Assembly (NCBI GenBank): GCA_014529385.2
Contig: CM043957.1
Coordinates: 71,197,003 to 71,261,002, forward strand
Source: Adiantum capillus-veneris
Taxonomy: Eukaryota; Streptophyta; Polypodiopsida; Polypodiales; Pteridaceae
Direction: 5' to 3'
Length of the DNA stretch: 64,000 bases
The notes beneath the pieces were generated by a model, which worked only from the letters and a program-made list of their open reading frames with translations, was not told the origin of the DNA and did not search any database. The first letter of the stretch is position 1. Each line of letters starts with the position of its first letter. The translations under genes and the position numbers were made by a program. Positions 54,261 through 64,000 of this stretch are shown one piece after another.

Positions 54261-55800
54261 TGCATGCCAAAGTTTTGAATCTGAAATAGCCCTTGAATCT
54301 GCAACAGCATTTGCAAAATTTTGTCCACACTTGTCATACAAGGTGAGCTTATACAGCCCACGACACAAAATGCCAGATGCAACAATTTCATCACCAAAAC
54401 TGAGATCATGAACTGTACATCTGTCATCCACAAATTTGACTACAAGTCCAAGTCTAGCAAGTGCGGATACAGACAAGAGATTCTTCTTGATCCCAAGTAC
54501 ATAAACTGCATCAACAAGTGTGAAGGAACTGCCATTTGCAGAAGTAATCACAATCTTTCCAACTCCCTGAATCGGATAAGAGGCATTGTTGGCACAAGTG
54601 ACTGAATTCCCATGAGGGACAGACTCAAGAGAGGTAAACAATTCACGATGTGACGTAATGTGCTTTGTAGCACCACTGTTGAAATACCACACATGTGAAT
54701 CTGCAGCAACTGACAAGCATGCATCATGGACAACAGGATTGTAAGTGCACTCTGCGCTAAAAGCCCATTCTGCATCAACATCAACATCACAGTCTCCTTT
54801 CACAGAAGACTCAACAATGGCTGCATTTGTAGTGGAACCAGCATTTGCAGTGGAACCACCCTCTTTCTTCTTATCCTCCTTGTCCTTCAACTTAGGACAC
54901 GACTTGGTCAAGTGATCATTAGCTTTACAATAATGGAAACACATTTTCTTTTTGCCCTTATCACCAGAATTGCCACACAAAGTGCTGCCAGCAAAAGCAT
55001 TAGGAACAGAAGTTTTGCCACTCGTAGCAGAACCATAAGAAGTGGCTACATTACTGTTACCACCCTTTCTTTGAGAAGCAATAAAAGCATGTTCTACTGC
55101 ACGCTGCCTAGTCTTGTTTTTTTTGGAAAGTGACTCTTGCAACAGCAATGTGCATAATGCATCAAACTTGACAACTTCAAGATTTCCTTGGGTCATAAGT
55201 CTCCAAGTACTAGCAAAAGTCTGGTAAGAATCTAGCAAGGCATCAAGAACAGTCTGCACTAGGGAACTGTCTGAAATGACTTCACCTGCAGAAATCAGTT
55301 GCTCATTGATATCCTTGACACTAGCAAGGAAAGTTTCCATATCATCTTCCTCATGCATAATCTTTGACTCCCAACTCTTTACACAACAAAGCAATTTTAG
55401 CCTTGTTGCGACTTGCATAAAGACCAGCCAAAATATCCCAAGACTGTTTTGCAGATTTTGCTGAACGGATGTGAGGAACAATGGTGCACTTCATAGACAA
55501 CACAATCAATGCATGAGCCTACGCATCCTTTACATCCCAACTAGCTTATTCTGCCATAGGCAAAACAACTCTAATAGCAGCAATCCTTGCAGGAAGACCT
55601 GCAACATCCTCAACATCGCCTGCATCCTCAGAACCAGGACATACATCAATGCCTTGCACAATATTCCAGACGCCCTTTGACACAAGGACGTGTTGCATCA
55701 TATAAGCCCACATAGGGTAATTATCCCCATCCAACCTGTCGTGAGCAGCAAACATCTTGAACACATCTGTGTTGTTGTTGTCAGCCATGGTAAATGCTGC
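54261..55800 (-). pseudogene. Copia A-5 Gag and protease
   Basis: Gag starts at MADNNNTDVFKMFAAHD (ATG about 55789) and reads ENYPMW-type sequence to VVLPMAE, stop near 55548. The second frame (55481-54219) has EEDDMETFLASVKDINEQL, VQTVLDALLDSYQTFASTW, the knuckle region CFHYCKANDHLTKSCP (its first Cys displaced by one position relative to A-3) and the protease WYFNSGATKHIT with Asn in place of the catalytic Asp (54678-54680). GIKKNLLSVSALARLGLVVK then leads into the integrase zinc region. Confidence 0.9.
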
Positions 55801-56160
55801 ACCTGATGTGAAAACTGCCCGAAAATAGGAGAAACGGAGCAGGAACAACCCAGGAACAACACGTGATATATAGCACAAACCGTAGAAGACTATAAGGCAC
55901 CTGTTATGCAAAAAACGGCACTCGCAGAAATTCTGTGCAAATTGACGAAATTGCCTGTGTAGACCTACCTGTAGTGGAAAGGGGGGCCGAAATGACCCAA
56001 ATCAAAAATTTGAGCAGACCAAGCTCTACGAGCTATCCCAAAATATTTGTCGACTTGCAAACGCTTGCCAAACCTCACTGTAATCGGAGAAAGTGAGCAC
56101 GTGTGTGCTGGAGTAGCTAGCGACTAGGCCCGAGAGGATGTAACCTTCTCTGTTACCAAT

Positions 56161-56387
56161 TGTTGGAATTAGGGTTGCAGAGAAACGCACACAGCTTGGA
56201 GAAGACAAAGGAAGCTCAAGACACATGATAGAGAGTGTATTACTTAGTGTGCAATGGAAAGATAGATAGCCCTAGAGTCATGGGCGTATATACAATGCTC
56301 GGGGGGAAAAACCTCCTAAAGAGGGAATAAATGCCCCGGCGGTCCTAGTGTGTTCACACACATCACTACCACATGTATATGATAACA
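56161..56387 (-). repeat. 5' LTR of Copia A-5
   Basis: TGTTGGAATTAGGG at 56161 to GATAACA at 56387, 227 bp. The degenerate tRNA-Met primer binding site lies just below it (56147-56158). Confidence 0.92.
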
Positions 56388-56736
56388 ACTAACCTCTCCT
56401 TCCATAACCTTTCTAATCGTTCCCTCTCTCCCTCTGAACAAAGGCTAGTAGGCCTTGGGCTCAATTATATTCCCCCCTCTCCCCCACCCCCCCTCTCCTC
56501 TATTCTTCAAGCTTATTCTAATTTAGAAACAGGTTTGCAACTTAAAATATTTTTTAATAAAGAACCCTCTCTTCCTCCCTCTCCTTTTTTATCCCGAATC
56601 CTCGTTGGAATCCTCCCTCTCCCTCCACAACTCTTAACCAAACCTTTAGTCTTATCTATTATCTCCTAAAACCTCTTCTGTCCTCTCTTCCTCCTTTTCA
56701 CTCTAAACCTCTTTTAATGAATTCCATCTCATCCTT
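56388..56736 (+). pseudogene. Penelope-like RT, N-terminal conserved part
   Basis: Plus strand reads NLSFHNLSNRSLSPSEQRLV, GLGLNYIP and a Pro-rich piece. The pattern 'N.S...LT..E..LL.KGL.F.P' in front of the RT is a recognisable feature of Penelope-like proteins. Frameshifts follow, and MNSISS just before the copia C insertion is completed after it by LRNDRNIIIKPADKN. Confidence 0.72.
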
Positions 56737-56821
56737 TGTTAGAAAATAAGACGTAGCTAAATATATTTTTGAGTAGATTACTTAATGGAGAGAGATAGAT
56801 TTCACACACAAGAGATTATAG

Positions 56822-56858
<37 letters not shown>

Positions 56859-57504
56859 CACGATATACGTGGTTCACCCAATGTGGGCTACGTCCACAGG
56901 AAAGCAGTCACTCAATGGCTTCAGCACTTCAAAAGAAGAAGTAGTTTACAAAGGGATTAAACCCTTGATAGAGCTCCCGCCTTGCTTCACTCTCACCACC
57001 TCACACTCACCTTGTTGCATCCACTTCACACTATGAAATGTGTGTAGAAATGGCCTCCTTTTATAGGCTAAAAGGGCTGCCCTCTCTTATGAGAGACAGC
57101 CATGTGTAGCCGCCCTTGTGCGAATAAGTCCAAATCGGACCCTCCAATCCGCCCATGTCTGGCCGCCCTTGAGAAGACAAGTCCGCTTTTGAATTCGGCC
57201 ACCGGCCATCGGCCATTGACTTCCGGCCACCGGCCATTGACTTCCGACCACTGGCCATCGGCCATTGACTACCGGCCACCGGCCAACCGACCGGTTGTTT
57301 TTCGACCACTTTTCGGCCGTCGTCTGGCCATAATATTCCGACGAAAAGGAATATTCCGGCCCCTGATTCTTGTCTGTGAAAATTTTGGTTTCCGGTGAGT
57401 GATTTTCCTTCACGCACGATGGCTTCTCCTCATAATGGGGGCCTTACAAATGTGCGCTTTTACCACAAAAAATTACAAGGGTAAATCAGGCTCCATACTT
57501 AACA
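56737..57504 (-). repeat. 3' LTR of Copia C
   Basis: TGTTAGAAAATAAGACG at 56737 to CATACTTAACA at 57504, 768 bp, followed by the polypurine tract (plus strand ATCTCCCACTTGG). It includes an AG repeat (about 56824-56853) and a GGCCACCGGCCATTGACTTC-type minisatellite (about 57195-57295). ORFs rich in GRWPV or RPLTSD here come from that repeat. Confidence 0.93.
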
Positions 57505-58610
57505 ATCTCCCACTTGGAGACTGATCTCCAAACCAAACCTGTGACTGCTTTCCATTCTGGATTCTTATCCTTGAATGCCGATTGAAGATGAGCAAAAGCT
57601 CAACTTCTCCTTGTTGACCACCTTTGTAAACATGTCTGCAGGATTTTCACTTGTATGCATCTTTCCTAGCTTTAGTTATCCCTCTTCCAAAAGAGTGCGT
57701 ATGAAGTGATATCTCACCTCAATGTGCTTTGTCCTTGAATGAAAGGCTGAGCTCTTCGCAAGATGGATAGCGCTTTGGCTATCACTGTACAAGACACAAT
57801 TGTCTTGTTTGAATCAAAGCTCTTCTAAGAATCTGTGAAGCCACAGAATTTCTTTGCTTGCCTCCGTCATTGCTACATACTCTGCTTCCGTGGTAGAAAG
57901 TGAAACCACTTTCTGCAGCTTTGAAGCCCAGCTTACTGCTGTGCCTCCAACCGTGAACACATAGCCAGTAGTGCTCCTTCGAGTATCTTTGTCACCTGCC
58001 ATATCTGCATCAGCATACCCTTCTAGAAAAATATCAGTTCCTCCAAAATACAAAGCATTTGTTGTTGTCCCTTTTAGATACCTAAGTATCCACTTCACAG
58101 CTTGCCAATTCTCTTTACCTGGGTTTTCCATGAACCTACTCACAACTCCCACTGCATGTGCAATGTCTGGCCTTGTCCAGACCATAGCATACATTAGAGA
58201 ACCTACCGCTGCAGCATATGGAACTTTAGAAATATAGGCTATCTCCTCTTGTGTCTTTGGACACATATCCTTCGTTAGTTTAAAATGACCAGCCAAAGGT
58301 GTAGAAACTGGTTTTGCATTTTGCATTGAAAAAGATTTAGACAGCTCCTCTTTTAGGTCTTTGATGTCCTGCATGTTAGCACTTGCAATCAACATGTCAT
58401 CAACATACAACATTAGGATGATGAATTTCCCATCTCCCAAATTCTTCGTGTAGACGCAGTGATCCGAGTTGCATCTTGTGAATCCATGATCCAACATCCA
58501 TCGATCAAACTTCAAGTACCATTGTCTTGATGCTTGCTTTAAACCATACAAGCTCTTCTTTAATCTGCAAACCATTTTCTCCTTACCTTTTTGCTTCATA
58601 CCCCTTTGGT
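57505..58610 (-). pseudogene. Copia C reverse transcriptase palm and RNase H
   Basis: The frame 58599-57814 has KKSLYGLKQASRQWYLKFD, SDHCVYTKNLGDGKFI, MLYVDDMLIASANMQ (YVDD intact), then an internal deletion of about 35 codons between LSKSFSM and QNAKPVSTPLAGHF, then MYAMVWTRPDIAHAVGVV, GYADADMAGDKDTRRSTTGY and LSTTEAEYVAMTEASKE. It stops at 57814. The last RNase H part down to about 57540 is readable only with stops. Family role as for other copia RTs. Confidence 0.92.
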
Positions 58611-59290
58611 TGAAGCATGTAGATTTCCTCCTCTAAGTCACTGTGAGGGAATGCCGTATTTACATCCATTTGCTCGAGATTTAGATCATGAGCAGCCACA
58701 AGGCTTAAGACAAGCCTAATTGAGTTCATTTTTACAACAGGAGAAAATATTTCATTGAAGTCAATACCTTTCTTTTGAGAAAAACCTTTTACCACAAGCC
58801 TAGACTTGTACCTTTTCTTCCCACCTTCTTCTTCCTTCAGCTTGTACACCCATTTGTTTTGAAGTGCCCGCTTACCTTTAGGCAACTCAACCAACTCCCA
58901 TGTTTGGTTGCGATGTAGTGAGTCCATCTCCACTTGCATGCTCTTCGTCCATTCTTCTTTGGATTCATGTTTCATAGCTTCTTCGTATGATTCCGGCTCT
59001 CCAGAATCTGAGATCAAGAGATGGTTGAAGGAAGGAACAAACCTTTCTGGAGGTCTACTTGCTCTTGTAGATCTTCGGGGAATAAGTTGAGGCTCCTCAT
59101 TTGGTTGACGTTGTTGCACATTGTCACCGTTTGCAGTCCTTGAGTCTTCACCATCCTCAAGCTCCATGTACTCATCACCTGTTTCTTTTGTTTGTTTTCT
59201 TTCCAAGTAATCTTTGTACATATTTTGTTCGTTAAAAATTACATCCCTACTCCTTAAGATTTTACCATCTTCAGGATTCCATAGGTGATA
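58583..59290 (-). pseudogene. Copia C linker and RT fingers
   Basis: A 212-codon frame: MYKDYLERKQTKETGDEYME, the acidic linker, PRRSTRASRPPERFVPSF, then ESYEEAMKHESKEEWTKSM, NKWVYKLKEEEGGKKRYKSR and QMDVNTAFPHSDLEEEIYML, ending GYEAKR with a stop that separates it from the palm. In the usual AFLHGDLEEE motif this copy has AFPHSDLEEE. Confidence 0.9.
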
Positions 59291-60250
59291 CCCAAAGTCT
59301 CCTTATCCATAGCCAATGAAGAAACACTTTTTGGACTTTGCATCTAGCTTTGATCTTAGGCTTCTATCTATGTGCATGAAAGCCTCACACCCAAACACTT
59401 TGAGAAATGCATAATTCACCGGTTTTCCTGTCCATGCCTCTTCTGGAACTCCCCCATCCAATTTCGTTGAGGGTGACCGATTGATTAAGTACACAGACGT
59501 ACTTACAGCTTCCGCCCAAAGCTCAAGCGGTAGGCCTGCATGTAGCCGCATGCTTCGTGCTCGTTCCATGATTGTCCTGTTCATCCTTTCCGAAATCCCA
59601 TTTTGTTGAGGTGTCCTTGGGGTTGTCCTTTGCCTCCGAATGCCATTGCTAGCACAAAAGCTTTCAAAAGCTTGGCTTCAATATTCGCCTCCATTGTCGG
59701 ATCTGAGACATTTAACCTTGGTACCTGTTTCATTCTCCACAAAGGCTTTCCACCTTTGAAATATGGAAAATACATCGGATTTATTCTTCATGACATAAAC
59801 CCATGTTTTTCTAGTCGCATCGTCTATGAATGTTATATAGTACAATGAGCCACCAAGTGATGGTGTACTTGCAGGACCCCAAACATCAGAATGAACCAAC
59901 TCAACTTTTTTATTTTTTCTTTCATTTCCTGATTTTTGAAATTTTACCCTCTTTTGTTTACCATAAACACAATCTTCACAGAACTCTAAGTCCACTTCTT
60001 TCAAACCTGGTAGAAGCTTCTTTGTTTGAAGGATTTGCATTCCTTTGGCACTCATATGCCCAAGTCGATAGTGCCACACTGCACTAGCAATTTCTGTAGT
60101 TGTTGCACAAGCTGAAGGTTGTGTGCTAACAGTACAGAACTAAAGTGTACCGACCTTTTCTCCCTTGGCAACCACCAAAGATCCCTTTGAGATCTTCCAC
60201 CGTTTGTTTCCGAATGCAATGTTGTGACCTTCATCGTCCAATTGTCCTGT
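59291..60250 (-). pseudogene. Copia C integrase
   Basis: Zinc-binding part VWHYRLGHMSAKGMQIL and FCEDCVYGKQKRVKF, core with LVHSDVWGPASTPSLGGSLY, FIDDATRKTWVYVMKNKSD and LRSDNGGEY, then MNRTIMERARSMRLHAGLPL and VFGCEAFMHIDRSLRSKLDA. The three acidic positions appear kept where readable (HSDV, SDNGGEY, and the E between them and MNRT lies in a broken stretch). Stops near 59310 and 59680 and frame changes between. Confidence 0.9.
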
Positions 60251-61338
60251 AGAGATTAAATTTTTGCGAAGAGAAGAAACATGCCTAACATCTTTAAGCT
60301 TACATTCATTTCCATTAGCATTTTTGACAGAAACTGTACCTTTGCCGACAATCTCACAAGCTTCATCATCTCCCAAGTATACATACCCAAAATTACCTTT
60401 GGTGTAGTCTTGGAAATGTTGCTTGTGTGGTGTCGCATGGAATGAAGCCCTTAATCTACTATCCAGGAATTAGACACATTGTCTAATGAGAGAATTAGAG
60501 CATCTTGCTCTACTTTACCTGCCACATTGGCCTCCGATGTTGGCTTGTTGTCTTGAGACTCTGTCTCCTTCTTCTTCTTCTTGTACCAGCAATCCTTCTT
60601 GACGTGGCCCTTCTTGCCGCAGTTCCAACATTCAAGAACTGACTTTGTGCGTGACTTGCTCCATCTTGAGCGATCACGATCCTTTTGGCTTTTGAACCTC
60701 TCCTTAGGCCTTCCTCTTGTTTCCACTGACAATGCAGCACTTGATGATTCTCCTATGCTTCTCCTTCATATTTCCTCACTTAGGAGACCACCCACAACAT
60801 CATCAAACTTAAGAGTATTTGTGCCAGAGATAGAATTACTTATAGCCATCACAAGGCTGTCCCAACTATCCGGTAGAGATGATAGTATAAGGAGAGCTCG
60901 CACTTCGTCATCGAAATTGATTTTTACCGATCGAAGTTGACTTATGTTTGTGTTAAAGTCATTTAGGTGTTCTGCAACTGAACCATTCTCTGCCATCTTT
61001 AGATTGAACAAGCGCTTCATAAGAAATACCTTATTGGATGCTGATGGTTTCTCGTAGAAGTCGTCAAGTGACTTCATCAAGTCCTCCGTGGTCTTCATCT
61101 CCGAAACATTGAAGGCCACCGTTGATGCCAAGCTTAACCGGATTGTTCCCAGTGCCTTTCGATCAAGGACAATCCATGCTTCATCTGCCATTGTTGCAGG
61201 CTTCTTTGCAAGACCGCCTAGTGGCAAATAGAGGTCCTTCTGGTAGAGACAGTCTTCAATCTGCATCTTCCAATATTGGTAGTTTTTGCCGTTGAACTTC
61301 TCAATCTTGACCTTCCCTTCCTCCGCCATAACTCCCAC
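60251..61338 (-). pseudogene. Copia C Gag and protease
   Basis: Gag frame 61338-60766: MAEEGKVKIEKFNGKNYQYW, LYQKDLYLPLGGLAKKP, VFLMKRLFNLKMAENGSVAE, HLNDFNTNISQL, SSLPDSWDSLVMAISNS. After a stop and shift comes the knuckle CWNCGKKGHVKKDC near 60590-60630. The protease site is destroyed: WIVD is followed by TAA (TCA in the family) and a lost G, then the frame continues to YVYLGDDEACEIVGKG and LKDVRHVSSLRKNLISTGQL. This is the classic TNT1/Copia gag arrangement. Confidence 0.92.
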
Positions 61339-61388
61339 TCAATTCAAGGAATCCTTTCCTTGAGATAATTTAGCTATGAGCAAACCTT

Positions 61389-61400
61389 GCTCTGATACCA
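61389..61400 (-). other. Primer binding site, initiator tRNA-Met (Copia C)
   Basis: The minus strand reads TGGTATCAGAGC two bases inside the 5' LTR of copia C. Confidence 0.9.
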
Positions 61401-61402
61401 GT

Positions 61403-62159
61403 TGTTAGAAAATAAGACGTAGCTAAATAGATTTTTGAGTAGATTACTTAATGGAGAGAGATATATTTCACACACAAGAGATTATAGAGTAGAGAGAGAG
61501 AGAGAGAGAGTACACACGATATACGTGGTTCACCCAATGTGGGCTACGTCCACGGGAAAGCAGCCACTCAATGGCTTTAGCACTTCAAAAGAAGAAGTAG
61601 TTTACAAAGGGATTAAACCCTTGATAGAGCTCCCGCCTTGCTTCACTCTCACCACCTCACACTCACATTGTTGCATCAACTTCACACTATGAAATGTGTG
61701 TAGAAATGGCCTCCTTTATAGGCCAAAAGGGCTGCCCTCTCTTATGAGAGACAGCCATGTGTAGCCGCCCTTATGCGAATAAGTCCAAATCAGACCCTCC
61801 AATCCGCCCATGTGTGGCCGCCCTTGAGAAGACAAGCCCGCTTTTGAATTCGGCCACCGGCCATTGACTTCCGACCACCGGCCACCGGCCATTGACTTCC
61901 GACCACCGGCCATCGGCCATTGACTACCGGCCATCGGCCAGCCGACCGGTTGTTTTCCGACCACTTTTCGGCCGCCGTCCGGCCATAATATTCCGGCGAA
62001 AAGGAATATTCCGGCCCCTGATTCTTGTCCATGAAAATTTTGGTTTCTGGTGAGTGATTTTCCTTCACGCACGATGGCTTCTCCTCATAATGGGGGCCTT
62101 ACAAATGTGCGCTTTTACCACAGAAAATTACAAGGGTAAATCAGTCTCCATACTTAACA
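61403..62159 (-). repeat. 5' LTR of Copia C
   Basis: TGTTAGAAAATAAGACG at 61403 to CATACTTAACA at 62159, 757 bp. It has a shorter AG repeat (about 61494-61511) and a rearranged GGCC-rich minisatellite relative to the 3' LTR. Confidence 0.94.
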
Positions 62160-62164
62160 TCCTT

Positions 62165-63291
62165 AAGAAATGATCGTAACATCATTATCAAACCGGCAGA
62201 TAAAAACTAGGACCAATTATCCTTTCTATGTCTTCGTACTATAATGAAGCTTTTTGTCACCTTATGAACCCCCTCACCTACTCCAAAATCTCCACAACTC
62301 CTTTACCCTTTCTGCAATCCGTCCTTTCCTCCATTCTCACCAATTACCCTCTTCTTTCCTACAACGAAAGAGTTTCTATCCTCTCCTCCTCACTTGAAAA
62401 CCCCAAGCCTTGCCCTTTCTTCCTTTTACCTGAAATCCACAAACCCATCCTTATAGGCCATCCCATCTGCTCATACAAAGGTTACATCTTGAAGAACTCC
62501 TCTAAATGGCTCCATGCACAACTTTACCCAATTCTTCTGTCCAAATCACATCACCTTATATGTTCTCACTCTCTTGTTTTAGACTTAGCTTCTACTACTT
62601 TCCCTCCCAACATTATCCTCTTCAAATTTGATGTTGAATCTCTTTACCCTAGTATCCCAATCCGCGAAGACCTCCTTGCCCTTAAAATTTCCATCCAAGG
62701 TTTCTTCCCTTCCCCTAAGGTCAACTTCATCTTATCCTTAGCCTCTATTTTCCTCAACCACCATTATCTCTCTTTCAATGGAGAATTTTTGCACCGAATT
62801 AAAGGCACCGCTATAAGGTCAAACTTTGCGGTTGTATATTTCTTTGCTTTTTAGAAGAAGGCATGAATCTCCTATCTTCCCCTTCCCTTCTCTACTTCAA
62901 GAGATTTATAGATGATGCCTTTGGAATTTGGGATGGTCCTCGCTCTAGCTTAAGCAAACTCCTCCAAGAGTATGGACACCCTCTCCAAGAGCATATCAAA
63001 ACTTCCCTTTCAATCTCCTCTCAAGAATATTTTATCCTAGATATCCATGTTTTTAAGGGGCCCTCTTTTACCACTTATGGTATCCTTGATACCCATTGTC
63101 ACCAAAAATACCTAAACTCCTACAACTATATCCCTTGGCAATCTTGGCACCCTACTCACCAAAAGATTGCTTTTATTCTCTCAGAGCTTAGGAGGTACAT
63201 TATTAGGGAAAACTCTCTCTCAGGCTTTATCTCTATCCGTAACCTCTTCTATACTAGGCTTAGAGCAAAAGGATATCCCTCCCCCTGTTGA
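62165..63291 (+). pseudogene. Penelope-like reverse transcriptase
   Basis: After the TCCTT duplication the frame reads LRNDRNIIIKPADKN, then TAG at 62208-62210. The RT core follows: CPFFLLPEIHKPILIGHPIC, ILFKFDVESLYPSIPIRED, HYLSFNGEFLHRIKGTA, a frameshift near 62850, then YFKRFIDDAFGIWDGP with the catalytic FIDD at 62905-62916, and YNYIPWQSWHPTHQKIAFIL, LRRYIIRENSLSGFISIRN, YTRLRAKGYPSPC, stop 63289-63291. The IIKPADK, LLP.IHKP, D..SLY..IP and R..HP..K-type blocks in this order mark Penelope-like RT rather than LINE or LTR types. PLEs use target-primed reverse transcription. Inactive copy. Confidence 0.85.
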
Positions 63292-63905
63292 AAGCTTTCT
63301 TTCTCTAACTTTCCTACAATCAAAGACCCTCTCTCCTTCAAAAATTTTCCAATGACCTTCTCCTACCATCATCAAGATTCCTTTCTCACCTTTTATCCGC
63401 CATCTCAACTTATCTCGTTCCATTAACCAACCCCTCACTAGTCTACTTAAATCCAACACAGACCTTGCACATTTGCCTAGAACTTTGATATGTTGGATAA
63501 ATGCGCCCAGTCTTGGAACCCTTCTCTCTAAAACCCCTTCTTATTTTTTCGCAAAAAGCCCCGAACTCCCCCCCCCTCTCCCCCAAGGAATTCCACCCGT
63601 AATTGATAAAACCTTACCTTAGCTATCTTTGGCCTCATGTATATATGCAACCACTCTAAACTCCACCCCTTCCCTGTTCTAAGTCAAATTCCTTTGTTGA
63701 CTAGTCCCTTTCCTGTATTCCCTCCCTTTTTTGTAGTACCCACTTAAGATGAGCAATAACCTATCTTTAAGTTAGCCTCTCCCTCTTCAAATATGGTACC
63801 ACTATGGTTTTTTGAGCCACACCAAACCTCACTATTTATACCCCCTCCATATCCTCCTTTTTTTGCACCATTGATGAGCTAATGATAACGAAACGTGTTT
63901 GGTGT
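63063..63905 (+). repeat. 3' LTR-like end (pLTR) of the Penelope-like element
   Basis: Matches 48597-49456 from CCCTCTTTTA...CTTAT.GTATCC to GAAACG.GTTT. The part up to 63291 is coding; the rest is 3' untranslated. Confidence 0.8.
63865..63905 (+). ncRNA. Hammerhead-ribozyme-like core, right copy
   Basis: Stem I GCACCA (63865-63870) can pair with TGGTGT (63900-63905, one G-U pair). TTGATGA (63871-63877), stem II GCTA/TAAC with one mismatch and loop ATGA (63878-63889), GAAA (63890-63893), then a minimal stem III AC/GT and T at 63899 as the cleavage-site nucleotide. The order fits a type I hammerhead. The T in place of the invariant C of CTGATGA and the stem II mismatch argue against activity. 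Confidence 0.5.
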
Positions 63906-64000
63906 ATAAATGTTTTTGCTCTACCACCCCACCCCCCACCTCCTTTGTCTCTATCCTCTCTTGCAAGACTTGCTTGCTATGATTTATTTTTATTACAAAT
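63906..64000. other. Sequence beyond the Penelope-like element
   Basis: Pyrimidine-rich, no feature. It should be the continuation of D-5 if the nest is simple, but there is too little to compare. Confidence 0.3.

Larger units (their letters stand above)
51629..56387 (-). mobile_element. Copia A-5, nearly full-length, minus strand
   Basis: 5' LTR (56161-56387), primer binding site, gag, PR, integrase, RT with deletion, RNase H, polypurine tract and 3' LTR lacking its last about 50 bp (51629-51799). The most complete A copy and the reference for the others. It is inserted between parts of the Penelope-like element. Because the left LTR is truncated no target-site duplication can be read. Confidence 0.93.
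56737..62159 (-). mobile_element. Copia C, complete TNT1-type element, minus strand
   Basis: Both LTRs, primer binding site, gag, PR, integrase, RT, RNase H and polypurine tract are present, and a perfect target-site duplication TCCTT flanks it. The LTRs differ by a microsatellite length change and about 25-30 substitutions by eye, so it is older than Gypsy-B-1. Pol is interrupted by several stops and a deletion in RT. Confidence 0.95.
48597..63905 (+). mobile_element. Penelope-like element with LTR-like ends, split by two copia elements
   Basis: The left repeat (48597-49456) matches the right end (about 63063-63905), giving the pLTR arrangement known for Penelope elements: a 5'-truncated copy directly in front of a longer one. 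The body is 49457-51628, 56388-56736 and 62165-63062. Copia C left a 5-bp duplication, TCCTT (56732-56736 and 62160-62164), which proves that body parts two and three were once joined. The copia A-5 insertion has lost its left LTR end, so the join 51628/56388 is inferred. RT motifs are clear; I did not see a GIY-YIG endonuclease. Confidence 0.8.

Noticed and set aside
57061-57417. ORFs with GRWPV-type repeats (also 61716-62072)
   Set aside because: Located in the LTR minisatellite of copia C, open in several frames, no homology to a protein.

Overview
This is a stretch of nuclear DNA from a land plant, built almost entirely of nested retrotransposons. I found no intact host gene, tRNA or rRNA. 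The evidence for a plant is the set of families: Ty1/copia elements with TNT1-type gag-PR-IN-RT-RNaseH order, a chromodomain Ty3/gypsy element primed by initiator tRNA-Met, a gypsy-like family primed by tRNA-Asp, L1-type LINEs, a Penelope-like element (PLE) and a DUF7869-type gene. PLEs and DUF7869 genes are more typical of ferns, lycophytes and conifers than of flowering plants, so I lean towards a large-genome fern, lycophyte or gymnosperm. This is inference.

Layout. 1-3542: copia 'F' (3' half) inserted in copia 'A-1'. 3543-5071: DUF7869 pseudogene remnant between two converging A-family LTRs. 5072-8047: copia A-2 (minus), broken by a partial Gypsy-B LTR (5916-7240). 8048-about 23180: element D-2 (minus; tRNA-Asp family 'D') with its 3' LTR, a PR-like coding region and a hairpin-rich array, split by a nearly complete Gypsy-B-1 (9831-18459). 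23180-30380: unassigned DNA with two broken LINEs. 30381-about 32950: D-3 (plus), with 5' LTR, PBS and an array built on a palindrome, followed by a DUF7869-type fragment. 33304-37179: copia A-3 (plus). 37180-45061: Gypsy-B-2 (minus), holding copia A-4 and a D-4 fragment. 45062-48596: D-5 (plus) with eight palindrome units. 48597-about 63905: a PLE, split by copia A-5 (51629-56387) and copia C (56737-62159).

From 33304 onward the sequence is one nest: A-3 is broken by B-2, B-2 by D-5, D-5 by the PLE, and the PLE by A-5 and copia C. A-family elements occur five times in the window. Most coding regions carry stops, frameshifts, deletions or lost catalytic residues. The best-preserved proteins are the Gypsy-B-1 gag-PR and integrase-chromodomain blocks, whose LTRs are equal in length (1612 bp) and differ at about 14 positions by eye.

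The most unusual items are: (i) 20-bp palindromes repeated about every 285 bp in the leaders of D elements; (ii) a PLE with an LTR-like repeat at each end and a hammerhead-ribozyme-like core at the repeat boundary; (iii) a second, unrelated hairpin array upstream of the D-2 coding region. Coordinates of element ends are read by eye and may be off by a few bases where no terminal dinucleotide is stated.
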